From: Thiofilum flexile DSM 14609
GTDB lineage: Bacteria > Pseudomonadota > Gammaproteobacteria > Thiotrichales > Thiotrichaceae
Reading direction: 5' to 3'
Assembly (NCBI RefSeq): GCF_000380185.1
Contig: NZ_KB904802.1
Location: forward strand, 95,160-159,159
DNA length: 64,000 nt
Of this stretch, positions 53,718 through 63,173 are shown piece by piece. A program made the translations under genes and the position numbers. A model generated the notes under the pieces. It was not told where the DNA came from and did no database searches. It was given only the letters and a program-made list of their open reading frames with translations. Positions within the stretch are counted from its first letter, which is position 1; each line of letters starts with the position of its first letter.

Positions 53718-54619
53718 CGGCAACCAAAATATTTAGCTCGCTCTAGCATTTCCGTGGCCCAACGCTCATGAGTGGAGGGTTCACACATGGCTCCTTCAAA
53801 TTGAAACACAGCAGGCTTAGAGCGATCTAAAATGTGTTGAGCGGTAACTAGATCGTGCTCATCAATTTGTAGGGCTTGATGAATAATGGCGATTTGACGC
53901 GGGTGAATAACGGTTTTACCGACCAAACCATGTAATAGATCGCGCTGCACTTCTGCTTTTAAGAGCTGTTCGTTGTTAAAGCAATCAAATACAGGGGCGG
54001 TTAAATAAAAATTATCGGGGACGAACTGGCTGACTAACATGGCTACTACATAACCCAAGGGGCCATCATATAAGGTATGAGCGGCACTATGGCGTAGTTT
54101 TAAACACGAGAGCAAATCATTACCCCCGATCCTGAGTACGAGAATTTTTTCTCGCAGCGGATGCTGTTGCAAAATTTCTCGTAATTGATGGACTTGTACC
54201 GCATCTAACATCGCTTTAGTTTCAAGCGTAGGCATATAAACCCAATGCTCTGGTGCGGATTCTAAAACGGTTGTCCATGTATGCAAGGTGTATTGATCAA
54301 ATTTAGGCAGTACTAAACCATCAATCAGCTCAATGTGAGGTATTGCCGCTAAGAGCTGCGTCACCATCGCACTATAACGTGGGCGAATAAAAACCAGAGG
54401 GCGGCTAGGGTTAGGGCTATGCGCCCACTGTTGCAAGCACTGGGTAATATTGTGAAAGGCGGCCTGTAAATCATGTTCTTGAATAGCGTCCTCTAAACAA
54501 ATCACCATAGAACGCAGTTCATGAATTTTATTACGCAAAATAATATCAGCTAAATCGTGATGAGTAGCCGGCACGTATAACGTAGCACCTAGCTGATAAG
54601 GGGATAGTGTTATTGGCAT
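53714..54619 (-). CDS. HpcH/HpaI aldolase/citrate lyase-like protein of the Ter module
   Basis: A 301-residue TIM-barrel lyase: GATLYVPATHH, SMVICLEDAIQ (acidic metal region), RPLVFIRPR, IDGLVLPKFD, YMPTLETKAML and LVLRIGGNDLL, then GKTVIHPRQIAIIHQAL. It is a CitE-like family member. In Ter stress operons such lyases accompany StiP, phosphoribosyltransferase and HAD genes, as here, and are predicted to take part in making a nucleoside-like metabolite. It is separated from the StiP gene by 114 bases. Confidence 0.83.
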   Translation of the reverse strand: MPITLSPYQLGATLYVPATHHDLADIILRNKIHELRSMVICLEDAIQEHDLQAAFHNITQCLQQWAHSPNPSRPLVFIRPRYSAMVTQLLAAIPHIELIDGLVLPKFDQYTLHTWTTVLESAPEHWVYMPTLETKAMLDAVQVHQLREILQQHPLREKILVLRIGGNDLLSCLKLRHSAAHTLYDGPLGYVVAMLVSQFVPDNFYLTAPVFDCFNNEQLLKAEVQRDLLHGLVGKTVIHPRQIAIIHQALQIDEHDLVTAQHILDRSKPAVFQFEGAMCEPSTHERWATEMLERAKYFGCR

Positions 54620-54733
54620 AGTTTTAATGAGTCGTTATAGTTGATTTCAGGCTAATGGGGTTTGAATTGTAGAGTGTTTAGGGGTTACATCATACCATTT
54701 GAGCCTATTTTGACAGGGTTGACACTAGAGAGA

Positions 54734-55804
54734 CTAAATAGCTTTTTTAATGATAGTAATGGCACGATACGGGGCAATATCCTGACCGAGTACTTCAAAA
54801 GGAATAGTATAGTTCTTAGCTAAGTGTTTCAGTATTTGTAAATGAGGGTCATCGGGGGTTTGGACTAAAATTCGTTCAGGCACACGGCGTAGCACAGCTC
54901 GCGTAGCCTCAGCAATCCCTGTTTTAATACGGTTTAGATTAGTAATCGTGTATTGAGTTTGAATAAAGCGCAAAGTGTTTTGGCTTTGAGTATGTAAATC
55001 AGCGCGTAGGGTATCAGGCCAATGTAGTGTTAGGTTTGTGCCGAGCGTTTTACGGACAGCATCGACGGTTTCAATCAGGTATTGTGTGCGATCATAGGGT
55101 TCTAAGTGCTGATAATAAAGGCACTGATGCCAATCTCCATCGGTACTTAAAATCGAGCGTGAAATCAGCCCTGATACTGTCGCACCCAAGATACTAAAAG
55201 GTATTAACCAATCCTCACCCGATGCAGCAAGCCATGCTTTACCCGTAGGATCAGCCAGTACCACAAACGGAATTGGGGTGTGGGGATAGAAGTGTTGCAA
55301 CGAACGCTCTAGTTCGGAGTGAATCGCCCCTTTACCCACCCAACCATCGACATACACAAGGTCATCAAAATCATGTTGCGCTCTAATGGTATTTAAGGCC
55401 GCAATATCAATCCCTTTATCACGAATAATGCTAATACCGTAATGCGTGCTGTCTATCCCTAAATCCCGTAGCGCTCGCACTAATAATACCCCCAAAGGGA
55501 TTCCCGCGCGGACAAAGCTTACTAGCACAATGGGGCGATTAGGGCGGCGCTGTTTTAAGGCTAGGGCGAGGGTTTGTACTTCGGTGGCTAAGCGTAAGGC
55601 TCCCTCTGCTAAAGCGTGTTCAAACAGGGTTTGATGCTCAGGCGAGGGTGGCTTTTCCACACTAATCATTTGTGAATAATGCTTTTTTCCGCTTTGGATT
55701 AAACGCTCTTTCTCTTCCACCTCGGTACTGTCCATTTGCGTGAGGCGTAAGAGAAAAGTGACATCTTCAGGCACATAAGAACCATGTAAAGGCGTAGGCA
55801 TCAT
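54734..55804 (-). CDS. StiP-type (cysteine protease-like/PRTase-like) protein of the Ter module
   Basis: A 356-residue protein beginning LHGSYVPEDVTFLLRLTQMD, with RPIVLVSFVRAGIPLGVLLVRALRDLGIDSTHYGISIIRDKGID and VYVDGWVGKGAIHSEL. This is the family annotated as cysteine protease StiP in tellurite-resistance-type operons. The RAGIPLGVLL segment looks like a phosphoribosyltransferase-fold binding loop, so an enzymatic role in nucleotide chemistry is plausible and the protease label is unproven. It overlaps the HAD gene by 4 bases. Confidence 0.82.
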   Translation of the reverse strand: MMPTPLHGSYVPEDVTFLLRLTQMDSTEVEEKERLIQSGKKHYSQMISVEKPPSPEHQTLFEHALAEGALRLATEVQTLALALKQRRPNRPIVLVSFVRAGIPLGVLLVRALRDLGIDSTHYGISIIRDKGIDIAALNTIRAQHDFDDLVYVDGWVGKGAIHSELERSLQHFYPHTPIPFVVLADPTGKAWLAASGEDWLIPFSILGATVSGLISRSILSTDGDWHQCLYYQHLEPYDRTQYLIETVDAVRKTLGTNLTLHWPDTLRADLHTQSQNTLRFIQTQYTITNLNRIKTGIAEATRAVLRRVPERILVQTPDDPHLQILKHLAKNYTIPFEVLGQDIAPYRAITIIKKAI

Positions 55805-56535
55805 AATAATTGTTTCCCGATTTGGCTTGCAGGTGGAAACGCAGCAAAATCACCTAAACCCATAAACCCTAAATCAGAGGAACTATCCCCTAAGCCTAAA
55901 ATCGGGACTCGTCCATAGTGGGCTTGTTGGCGACGAATGATTTCAGCTGCCGCCACCTGTTTAGTCACAGGATCAGGAATGAGAGCTAAATTATTAGCGT
56001 TTTGATGCGGATAAAATCCGCTCCAGTCTACTTGGGTCTGTGCGTGTTGCCATAAGTACTCCAATTCTTCAGCCTTAGCCTGAGTACTTTTAATCACTAC
56101 ATAAGCATGCCAATCCTCAATCCCTTCAATCCAGCCGCGTAGCTCTAAACCAAGATCATGGCCTATATCCAATAGGTGCTGGAGTAGGGTAGGGATACGG
56201 GTTTGATAGGTGTGTAATTGGATTTGCATGTGTGCGTGCCAGACTACATCGAGGGAGTAGTCCGGCTGTAATATCGCTGCTCCATGCAGACATACCGCAC
56301 CGTGTCGAAAGGGAATTTGTACGCGTTTAAATGACTCAATGCCCCGTGCCGTGACCGGAATCAGGGTGGTATGTGCTAACGCCCATTGCACAAAAGCAGC
56401 TTGCCACAGGTGCATAAAGCTTAAAGGTTGCCCCTCGGCATTATTAGCTGCCACGATTTTTTCGGACTCCGGCGGCATCTTGCGGGCGGTTTGCAAGAGG
56501 GTATCGTCTAGGTCGGTCAGAATGAGTGGCTTCAT
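55801..56535 (-). CDS. HAD-superfamily phosphatase of the Ter module
   Basis: A 244-residue protein with HAD motif I LILTDLDDTLLQT (nucleophile Asp), a Thr in motif II TLIPVTARG, Lys in the C-terminal half and motif IV VPILGLGDSSSDLGFMGLGDF. It resembles sucrose-phosphate phosphatase/Cof-type HADs. It overlaps both neighbours by 4 bases, so this is a tight operon. A phosphate-removing step in the predicted Ter metabolite route is the likely role. Confidence 0.85.
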   Translation of the reverse strand: MKPLILTDLDDTLLQTARKMPPESEKIVAANNAEGQPLSFMHLWQAAFVQWALAHTTLIPVTARGIESFKRVQIPFRHGAVCLHGAAILQPDYSLDVVWHAHMQIQLHTYQTRIPTLLQHLLDIGHDLGLELRGWIEGIEDWHAYVVIKSTQAKAEELEYLWQHAQTQVDWSGFYPHQNANNLALIPDPVTKQVAAAEIIRRQQAHYGRVPILGLGDSSSDLGFMGLGDFAAFPPASQIGKQLL

Positions 56536-57653
56536 GGATAAAACTCCACTACTTCAGCATTTAAGGCTTTGATCAGGCTTTGATCCAGTAAATGTTGGGG
56601 TGTTTCAGTGCAAAGTAGAATGCGGTCGTAGTGTTCAGGGCTAACGTTATATAAAAAGTTAGCAATACCCTGACCATAGTTATCGTGAATACAGTAGCGC
56701 GTTTGAATACTATGCCCTAAGGCGATGGGTGAGCGCGTAGTAGCACTGAATTTCACAGTAGCACCTTGTTGCTCTAAATACTCAGCGAGTAAAAAGGAAG
56801 GCCAGACAAATTCACCCGTACCTAAGACTAAGATTTTTTCTTGCGGTTGAACCGTAATGCTTGCGGCTATAGTAGGGAGCCTATGAGTACTCACTCCTAA
56901 ACGCGCCCAATCATTTTCGGCTTTGGCGAGCCAGGCCCCTGTGCCTAAGACATCGACTGCTGGCATTTCAGGTGCGGGTTGACCATTGCCTTGCCAGTCC
57001 CAGTGGCCTTTGAGCAGTGCAATACTTTGCACATTGGAGCCTAGGCTTTGAGCTGCTTGGTCGCCTGACCAGTCTGTTAACGTGACTATGATAATACGTT
57101 CAAAGGACTCTAAGCCCTTACCCTTTAATGCCTCCACTAAATTAGCAAAGGTTTTACCAGTTGAAGCTTCATCATCGACGAGGACTAGTGTTTTGGCTTG
57201 AGTGAGTAGGGTTTGATGCTCTGGAGTGTGGGGATAATGTAGCACTTGTTGGGTGGCGTGGCTGTGCTCTTCTTTAAACTCCACCAGTAGCGGTTGAGCT
57301 AAAGGGTGGCGCGTGGTGCATAGGTAGAGGCTATCCGGATAACGTCGACTCAAAGCTTGATGCACGCCCGCACCTAGGGCAATCGCGGTTTCAGCCATAC
57401 CGATTACGAGTAAGGGAGTGGGTAAGTCATCCGGTATGAGTTGTGCGAGGGTATCGGTCGCTCGGCGCATAAGGGAGGGTGCAACCGGAATATGCCGCCC
57501 TAATACTTTAGAGACAAATAAAAAAGAGCGTTTAGGATTGCGGCGCTCCGCAAAGCCAAATAAATCATAAGGGGTATAGGTACTATGCTGAGAGGCAATA
57601 TGTAGGGTTAAAGTGCCCGTGGTCAGTTCAACTTGTTGGGTTTCTATTTGCAT
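56532..57653 (-). CDS. Phosphoribosyltransferase with TRSP domain (Ter module)
   Basis: A 373-residue protein. The N-terminal half is a type I phosphoribosyltransferase: LLVIGMAETAIALGAGVHQAL and the PRPP loop LVLVDDEASTGKTFANLVEAL (DDExSTG). The C-terminal half (about 235-373) includes ILVLGTGEFVWPSFLLAEYLEQQGATVKFSATTRSPI and YDRILLCTETP, matching the TRSP domain found with these enzymes. It lies 3 bases after the TerD-protease stop. In Ter operons it is predicted to make a ribosylated metabolite. Confidence 0.85.
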   Translation of the reverse strand: MQIETQQVELTTGTLTLHIASQHSTYTPYDLFGFAERRNPKRSFLFVSKVLGRHIPVAPSLMRRATDTLAQLIPDDLPTPLLVIGMAETAIALGAGVHQALSRRYPDSLYLCTTRHPLAQPLLVEFKEEHSHATQQVLHYPHTPEHQTLLTQAKTLVLVDDEASTGKTFANLVEALKGKGLESFERIIIVTLTDWSGDQAAQSLGSNVQSIALLKGHWDWQGNGQPAPEMPAVDVLGTGAWLAKAENDWARLGVSTHRLPTIAASITVQPQEKILVLGTGEFVWPSFLLAEYLEQQGATVKFSATTRSPIALGHSIQTRYCIHDNYGQGIANFLYNVSPEHYDRILLCTETPQHLLDQSLIKALNAEVVEFYP

Positions 57654-57656
57654 TTA

Positions 57657-58799
57657 TTAACTCATACATTCTACGCGCCAGATCGCTGCTTGGGTTTGTT
57701 GGGCAATTTGTGCGGTGCTGAGTGTGCGTTCATTCACTTGTAGCTGATACGGGGCTTGTACCGCTTCAAGGAGAGCGAGCGCTAACACATTACGCACAGC
57801 AAAATTCATGTTTTGGGTATTAACAAAACTGGATGACACTACCCCTAACACCGCGCCCGTATTGTCTAGTAAGGGGCTGCCACTAGAGCCGGGTTGAATG
57901 GGGGCGGTGAATTGCAGCAGCCTTATATCATTTTGTGCACCAAATAAGCCAGAAATTACCCCCTGAGTGGCTTGAATCCCAGAACCCATAATACTAGCGA
58001 GTGGGTAGCCTAGGGTGGTAATCGGTTCGGCTAAGCCAATGCTGGTTTTGCGAAAGGCTAGGGGGTGAATGTGACTAGGGCAGGCGGCACGTACTAAAGC
58101 AAGGTCATTGGTTTCATCGCTAATGACGACCTCGGCATCGAGTTTGCCCTGAATTGAGGTGAGACGTAGCTGTCGTGCGCCTTCGACTACATGGGCATTG
58201 GTCATAAATAGATTAGGGGAGACTAAAAAGCCTGTACCTGACCAGGCCTCAGGGCGTTCATTACTAGCGCCATAGCTACCACTAGAGGGGGAGTGAGGCG
58301 AGCGCTCATCAATCTCAGCCCCCATACGTCGTCCTAATGCACTTAAGCCATAGGCTGAGGTTTCGGCGAGGGCACGAATTTTCCAAGCCCCATTGCGTTG
58401 ATAGAGTTCGGCAATAATGAGTGCTGAGGCGCTAATGGGTTTGAGGTCAAGGGTGTGAGTGAATACGTTTTCTTGCTGTAGGGTGACTTGCTGGGCAAAG
58501 TCGAGTGGGCCTTTGGCACCGTAGCGATACAGCACGAGTTGAAGGCGAGTGATGCGGGTGTCGGGGAGGCGATTGGTATCAAAGGTGAGATTAAATTGGG
58601 TGCCATTATTGACGAGTTCTGAGGTGAGCCAATGGGTGTTGGGATGATGGGCGAGTACGGTGTCGGCGACTAGGTGCTTGCTTTCATCCACGGGTAATAC
58701 GGCAAGCCCCAGATCGTAGCGAATATCAATAGGGAAGGAGAGGGAGAAGTCCCACCGTGTACCACTGAGTGCCAGATTGGCTCCAACGACTAGATTCAT
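57657..58799 (-). CDS. TerD domain fused to a trypsin-like serine protease
   Basis: ATG 58799 is preferred over TTG 58808. In the 380-residue protein, residues about 1-170 form a TerD domain (LVVGANLALSG, DLGLAVLPVDES, YRYGAKGPLDF, ALIIAELYQRNGAWKIRALAE), a family that binds calcium in stress-response systems. Residues about 195-350 form an HtrA/trypsin-like protease with His in FMTNAHVVEGA, Asp in ETNDLALVRA and Ser in PGSSGSPLLDN, a complete triad. No signal peptide, so it is cytoplasmic. It heads the Ter operon. Confidence 0.88.
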   Translation of the reverse strand: MNLVVGANLALSGTRWDFSLSFPIDIRYDLGLAVLPVDESKHLVADTVLAHHPNTHWLTSELVNNGTQFNLTFDTNRLPDTRITRLQLVLYRYGAKGPLDFAQQVTLQQENVFTHTLDLKPISASALIIAELYQRNGAWKIRALAETSAYGLSALGRRMGAEIDERSPHSPSSGSYGASNERPEAWSGTGFLVSPNLFMTNAHVVEGARQLRLTSIQGKLDAEVVISDETNDLALVRAACPSHIHPLAFRKTSIGLAEPITTLGYPLASIMGSGIQATQGVISGLFGAQNDIRLLQFTAPIQPGSSGSPLLDNTGAVLGVVSSSFVNTQNMNFAVRNVLALALLEAVQAPYQLQVNERTLSTAQIAQQTQAAIWRVECMS

Positions 58800-59003
58800 T
58801 CTATTCAACCTCGTCTACGTTATTCTCAATGACGGTGATGATAGCAAGGAATAGGAAGCAGGGTTGGAGTTTGCGCTGAGCGATATATTGAAATTAATGA
58901 GCTATAACGGTTGTATACTATTTTTTATAAGATCCAAATGCCCAGTGGCTATGCGTTAGCCCGAAGGGTGATATAATGAAACTTCGTTAAGTTGGATATT
59001 GTT
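58800..59003. other. Divergent intergenic region
   Basis: About 200 bases between the Ter operon start and the small Sel1-like gene. Both flanking genes are transcribed outward, so promoters for both must lie here. No clear consensus elements or operators were recognised. Confidence 0.4.
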
Positions 59004-59384
59004 ATGAACGCATTAGAAATCGCAAGAGCAAAAAAGCTTTATGATCAAGGTAGTGCTAGAAAACTTTATAATTATATTAAAAAATATTTGGATAGACATG
59101 ATCCCTATGCCCCCTATTTTTATTCAACTATAAGTTTAACGGAGTGGAATGAGTCTTATGAACAAGGTGAATCTAGAAGAGTAAAATTGTTAATTGAATC
59201 CGCTGATGCAGGTGTTCCAGAGGCTGCCTATCAGCTAGCCTGTTGCTATCTGTCAGGAGGAGATGGTGTTGAAAGGAATTGGAATACGGCATTGAAGTAT
59301 ATTAAACAGGCGATGGAGAAAAATTATGAGCCAGCTCTAGCAACATATGCCGTCCTTCGGGAAAATCCATCGAATTTTGATTAA
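59004..59384 (+). CDS. Small Sel1/TPR-like protein
   Basis: ATG 59004 (MNALEIARAKKLYDQGSARK) gives 126 residues; ATG-less extension to 58992 is possible. One good Sel1 unit is present, SADAGVPEAAYQLACCYLSGGDGVERNWNTALKYIKQAMEKNYEPALATYAV, preceded by a more diverged helical pair. No signal peptide. It is probably a protein-interaction module. It is convergent with the ABM-domain gene, 9 bases apart. Confidence 0.7.
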   Translation: MNALEIARAKKLYDQGSARKLYNYIKKYLDRHDPYAPYFYSTISLTEWNESYEQGESRRVKLLIESADAGVPEAAYQLACCYLSGGDGVERNWNTALKYIKQAMEKNYEPALATYAVLRENPSNFD

Positions 59385-59393
59385 GAGTTTGAT

Positions 59394-59666
59394 TTAAAGT
59401 AATTCGTACTCACTTACATCAAAAGATTCCACGAGTGAAAATAGATTATTTTCTGGGCCTGATTTTCGGAAGGTATCCAGTGCAGAACGAGATTTCCATT
59501 TTTCAAAAATGTTTACTCTATTTAAATCAATAGGGTCTGGTGATACCGAAAAATCCATACAAGATTCATTTTTTCTAGCCAATAATATGGCTTCACAAGA
59601 TTTATCAACGAACTCATCTCGCGAGCCAGATTTAATTATCAATTTACCTGCAACAATGATTGCCAT
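59394..59666 (-). CDS. ABM-domain (quinol monooxygenase-like) protein
   Basis: A 90-residue protein with the antibiotic-biosynthesis-monooxygenase fold pattern: AIIVAGKLIIKSGSRDEFVDKSCEAILLARKNESCMDFSVSPDPIDLNRVNIFEKWKSRSALDTFRKSG. Members such as YgiN oxidise quinols; many have no known substrate. It is a single small gene with no obvious operon partner. Confidence 0.83.
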   Translation of the reverse strand: MAIIVAGKLIIKSGSRDEFVDKSCEAILLARKNESCMDFSVSPDPIDLNRVNIFEKWKSRSALDTFRKSGPENNLFSLVESFDVSEYELL

Positions 59667-60010
59667 GTCATTACTCTCTAGAGTTATGATTTAGAAGAGT
59701 TAAATGGCTAGTAGCTCTATAGCTAGTCCATTGAGCATCAGAATCTTAACTGTCGCACCCATATCAAGCGACTGGCATGCAAGACGACTTACTTTTCTAA
59801 ATCCGTGGAGATTCATGATAAAGTGATCGGGAGTTTATTAACAGAATTTTTCAACTCTTCTAAAGCATAACACGAAAAATAAAAAATCGTGCTTTAAGAG
59901 TGAGAAAATTCACTAAACCCAAAACGGCTAGGTAAATAGTAATATGAAGCTACAATCAGCATGCTACAATTCTATTTATCTTGTCAAGGTTAGGATTTAA
60001 AAGTAGTGTC
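59667..60010. other. Gene-free stretch
   Basis: About 340 bases between the ABM gene and the large regulator. I saw no credible coding frame, RNA gene or strong hairpin. It should hold the promoters of the two divergent flanking genes. Confidence 0.4.
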
Positions 60011-62449
60011 ATGACAAAAGTGCTACTGGGTAGTTATCACTATGATCTTCAGCAGCAACAGTTATTGGATACACAGAATCATGTTTGTCCTTTGCGCCAA
60101 CAATCATTAAGTGTTCTGCATCAGTTGGTTATCTGTGCCAATACCGTAGTATCTAAGCAGCAATTGTTTAGTGAAGTTTGGAGTGAGGTTTACGTTACTG
60201 ACGATTCTCTCGTGCAATGTATTGCAGATATTCGTCGTGCTCTACATGACCATAATCATGAGATTTTGCAAACCATTCCACGGCGTGGTTATCTATTAAT
60301 TGCCAAACCTATTAATACTTCTGTCAATCACTCGACTAATCTTCCAGAGGATTTATTACCTTTTTTAGGGCGCACTACCGAATTAAATGACTTGCAGCAG
60401 CGGCTTAAGGATTCTGGTTGCCGGTTATTGACGCTATTAGGTTTAGGTGGGGTTGGTAAATCCCGTTTAGCTAAAGCGGTGGCTAAATGCTTGATCGGGC
60501 AATTTGAACATGGGGTATGGTGGGTGGAATTAGCCCCTGTGCAGCACCCTGATTTAATCCCTCTTGCCATCGCAAACGCTATGGGTATTTCCTTACAAGG
60601 TAAACGCAGCCCTTTAGCTCAATTACAATACACCTTAGGCAAACAACAATGCTTATTAGTTTTGGATAATATGGAGCATTTATTACCTGAAAATGGAGTA
60701 TGTCAGGCGCTTTTAGAAACTAATCCGAATCTTAAAATTTTAGTTACGTCGCGTTTGCTGTTGCATATTTATGGTGAGTGGCTCTATCCGTTAGCGGGTT
60801 TAAAAGCTTTTGATTATGAAGAAGATGCAGGGTATGAGCTATTTCTGCACACTGCTAAACGACTAAGCCCACAACGCACTTTTTCATTGGATGAGCAGCA
60901 AGCGATTCAAGCCATTTGTAATTTAGTGGATGGTTTGCCATTGGGGATTGAAATTGCTGCAAGTTGGGTGCGTTGTTTGTCCTGTCATGAGATTTTGCAG
61001 GAGTTGCAGCGCTATTTTCAAACGGTGGGGGTGCAGACCACAGAGGCTATTAGTGCGCCTGCCTTAGATACCGTTTTGCAACAAAGCTGGCAAATGCTAA
61101 GTACCCATGAGCAACACATTATGCAGGGCTTATCTTTGTTTCGGGGGCGTTTTAGTCGAGAAGCTGCTGCTAATGTAACGGGGGCGAATTTAAACGATGT
61201 GCGTAATCTCATGGATAAATCCATGCTTAGTCGTGCTTTGGATGGGCAGTTTGCGTTGCATGAAGTTATGCGTCAATACTCCAGTGCCCGCCGCTTTCAA
61301 CGGCAACCGCTATTGAGCATGAAACGTTTTGTGGATTATCACCTTGAGTTAGCCACTAGCGTGGATACAGGCATTTTGGGGCAGCAGCAATTAAGTGGGA
61401 TTGCTAGGCTTGAAAGTGAGCATGATAATTTTCGTGAATGTTTCCATTTGTGCAGCACTTATCACAACACCGATTTAGTCCAGCAAGGTTTAAAACTGGC
61501 GGGTGCTTTGGGTATGTTTTGGTTTTTAGCGAATCACTGGCAAGAAGGTTATCGCTGTTCCGAGCAGTTTTTGGCGCTTAATCAAACGATGTCTTCCCAT
61601 CTAGATCAAGCACGAGTGGCAATAGTAGCAGGAGGGATTGCAGCGTTAAGTGATCAGCATGAGATTGCTGAGCGCTATTTAATACATGGTACCGAGGTCG
61701 TAAAGCGTCAGGGTGAATCGGTGTCCTTAGCGCGTGGCTTGGTGGCACTTGGAGTATTACGGCGCTTACAAGGGCGTTATCAAGATGCGCTGGCATGTGG
61801 TGAGCAAGGTAAGCAGCTTTTTACCGAGCTAGGTGATCAAGGGGGCTACCAGCTCAATCTAGTTAATATAGGGCATTCATTATTGGGGCTTGGGCAGTAT
61901 GACAGGGCGGTTGAAGCCTTGGAGCAAGGTATCGCTTTACATCAACAACTCGGTGTGACTTTAAGTTTGCCTTATGCATTGGTTAATTTGGGGCGAGTAC
62001 ATTGGCAACAACAGCAAACTAAACTTGCTCGTGCCTATCTACAGCAAAGCTTAGAGGTCACAGAAAAGTTAGGCATGTTGCTGTATCGCGCTCAAGCACA
62101 CTGCATGTTAGGTTGGATAGAGTTACATGATCATAATCCAGCCCTTGCCCTGCAATGCTTTAAGCAGAGCCTCAATGATTATTTGCGTTTGGGAGATCAA
62201 GCGGGGCAGGTGGAGGTCATGCGCGGTATTGGCGTGGCAAAAGTTGAGCTGGGTGAGTTGAGGCAAGCTTGGCAGTTTATTGTTTTAGCTGAGCATTTAA
62301 TTGAGCGCCTGAATATTCCCCTATTATCCAACCATCAAACCCAATTGAACGAGGCTAAGCAGCGTATTCAACTGGGTTTAAATCAAAAAGAGCTAGAGCT
62401 ACACCGTAATCTAGCTTTGATTCAAGGTCTGGATGGTTTAATTATTTAG
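60011..62449 (+). CDS. Winged-helix / NTPase / TPR transcriptional regulator
   Basis: ATG 60011 gives 812 residues (an upstream TTG at 59981 is open). Residues about 1-100 form an OmpR/PhoB-type winged helix (CPLRQQSLSVLHQLVICANTVVSKQQLFSEVW, DDSLVQCIADIRRAL, IPRRGYLLIA). Residues about 110-400 are a STAND-type ATPase with P-loop LLGLGGVGKSRLAKAVAKC, LLVLDNMEHLLP and LVTSRL. Residues about 480-800 are TPR repeats. Such proteins integrate a ligand or partner signal before activating genes. The neighbouring cysteine-rich secreted genes are possible targets. Confidence 0.86.
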   Translation: MTKVLLGSYHYDLQQQQLLDTQNHVCPLRQQSLSVLHQLVICANTVVSKQQLFSEVWSEVYVTDDSLVQCIADIRRALHDHNHEILQTIPRRGYLLIAKPINTSVNHSTNLPEDLLPFLGRTTELNDLQQRLKDSGCRLLTLLGLGGVGKSRLAKAVAKCLIGQFEHGVWWVELAPVQHPDLIPLAIANAMGISLQGKRSPLAQLQYTLGKQQCLLVLDNMEHLLPENGVCQALLETNPNLKILVTSRLLLHIYGEWLYPLAGLKAFDYEEDAGYELFLHTAKRLSPQRTFSLDEQQAIQAICNLVDGLPLGIEIAASWVRCLSCHEILQELQRYFQTVGVQTTEAISAPALDTVLQQSWQMLSTHEQHIMQGLSLFRGRFSREAAANVTGANLNDVRNLMDKSMLSRALDGQFALHEVMRQYSSARRFQRQPLLSMKRFVDYHLELATSVDTGILGQQQLSGIARLESEHDNFRECFHLCSTYHNTDLVQQGLKLAGALGMFWFLANHWQEGYRCSEQFLALNQTMSSHLDQARVAIVAGGIAALSDQHEIAERYLIHGTEVVKRQGESVSLARGLVALGVLRRLQGRYQDALACGEQGKQLFTELGDQGGYQLNLVNIGHSLLGLGQYDRAVEALEQGIALHQQLGVTLSLPYALVNLGRVHWQQQQTKLARAYLQQSLEVTEKLGMLLYRAQAHCMLGWIELHDHNPALALQCFKQSLNDYLRLGDQAGQVEVMRGIGVAKVELGELRQAWQFIVLAEHLIERLNIPLLSNHQTQLNEAKQRIQLGLNQKELELHRNLALIQGLDGLII

Positions 62450-62464
62450 CCTCTTACACCCATT

Positions 62465-62758
62465 TCAGTTTACCTGAGTAGGTGGTTTATAAATGCCTGT
62501 TGGTGGTCTGGTATACTTAGGTATGCGCTTTAGAATAAAGCACTTACAAATACCTGTTCTATCATCACAGGTGGCTATATCACCACATACCTTATCCTCA
62601 AACATTTTATTGCAATCATCCTCACCGCTACATTGGCATGTAAGACCAGAGCAGGTATAGCTAGTGCGTGGAGTGGTGGGCGCATTGTCTCTAGCAGCCA
62701 CCTCTGAGCTAAATACTAATACACTGGCTAGAAGTAGCAGTTGTAATAAGTTTTTCAT
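62465..62758 (-). CDS. Small secreted cysteine-rich protein 1
   Basis: ATG 62758 gives 97 residues, with signal peptide MKNLLQLLLLASVLVFSSEVAA. The mature part has eight cysteines, including TCSGLTCQCSGEDDCNKMFEDKVCGD and CDDRTGICKCF, and a basic Pro-rich tail ending YKPPTQVN. The spacing suggests a compact disulfide-bonded extracellular domain. No family recognised. It is the last of four tandem genes on this strand. Confidence 0.72.
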   Translation of the reverse strand: MKNLLQLLLLASVLVFSSEVAARDNAPTTPRTSYTCSGLTCQCSGEDDCNKMFEDKVCGDIATCDDRTGICKCFILKRIPKYTRPPTGIYKPPTQVN

Positions 62759-62781
62759 GATAAGCATCCAATGGGTCATGG

Positions 62782-63144
62782 TTATTCACGGGTGCAGTCG
62801 CGACAACTTGGTGGACAAAATTCATAAGATTTGATTTTGCAGGTCATACTGTCGTCGTTGGGGATTTTAATACGTGGGGGTTTACAGGAATCACCCAACT
62901 CTTGTTGCTCTAACTCCCACACCCCGTTATTACACACAGGCACGGCACAGGGTTTACAGGTGAACTTACAACCTATCTTTTTAGGTTTGTCGGAGTTCTT
63001 ACAAGTTGCTGCTGCATAATACTCAATCTCTTGAGTGGCTTTGATAGTTAAATCAGGGAAGGTTTGATGAGTTAGCGAGTTGGCTAAGGTCACGGATGAC
63101 CATAGTGATAAACCTATCAGTGCTATATAAGTTAAGCGGTTCAT
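62782..63144 (-). CDS. Small secreted cysteine-rich protein 2
   Basis: A 120-residue protein with signal peptide MNRLTYIALIGLSLWSSVTLA. The mature part has eleven cysteines, arranged as CK near the start, GCKFTCKPCAVPVC, DSC, TCK and EFCPPSCRDCTRE. AAAGGAGA precedes the ATG. Family not recognised; exported, probably disulfide-rich. It lies 23 bases before gene 1, consistent with one transcript. Confidence 0.73.
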   Translation of the reverse strand: MNRLTYIALIGLSLWSSVTLANSLTHQTFPDLTIKATQEIEYYAAATCKNSDKPKKIGCKFTCKPCAVPVCNNGVWELEQQELGDSCKPPRIKIPNDDSMTCKIKSYEFCPPSCRDCTRE

Positions 63145-63173
63145 AGAAAATCTCCTTTTCGATACGCCCTCTT

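Noticed and set aside
59742..59880. Short frame starting [15 protein letters not shown] in the gap after the ABM gene
   Set aside because: No ribosome site, no signal peptide or domain, and low-complexity start; treated as non-coding.
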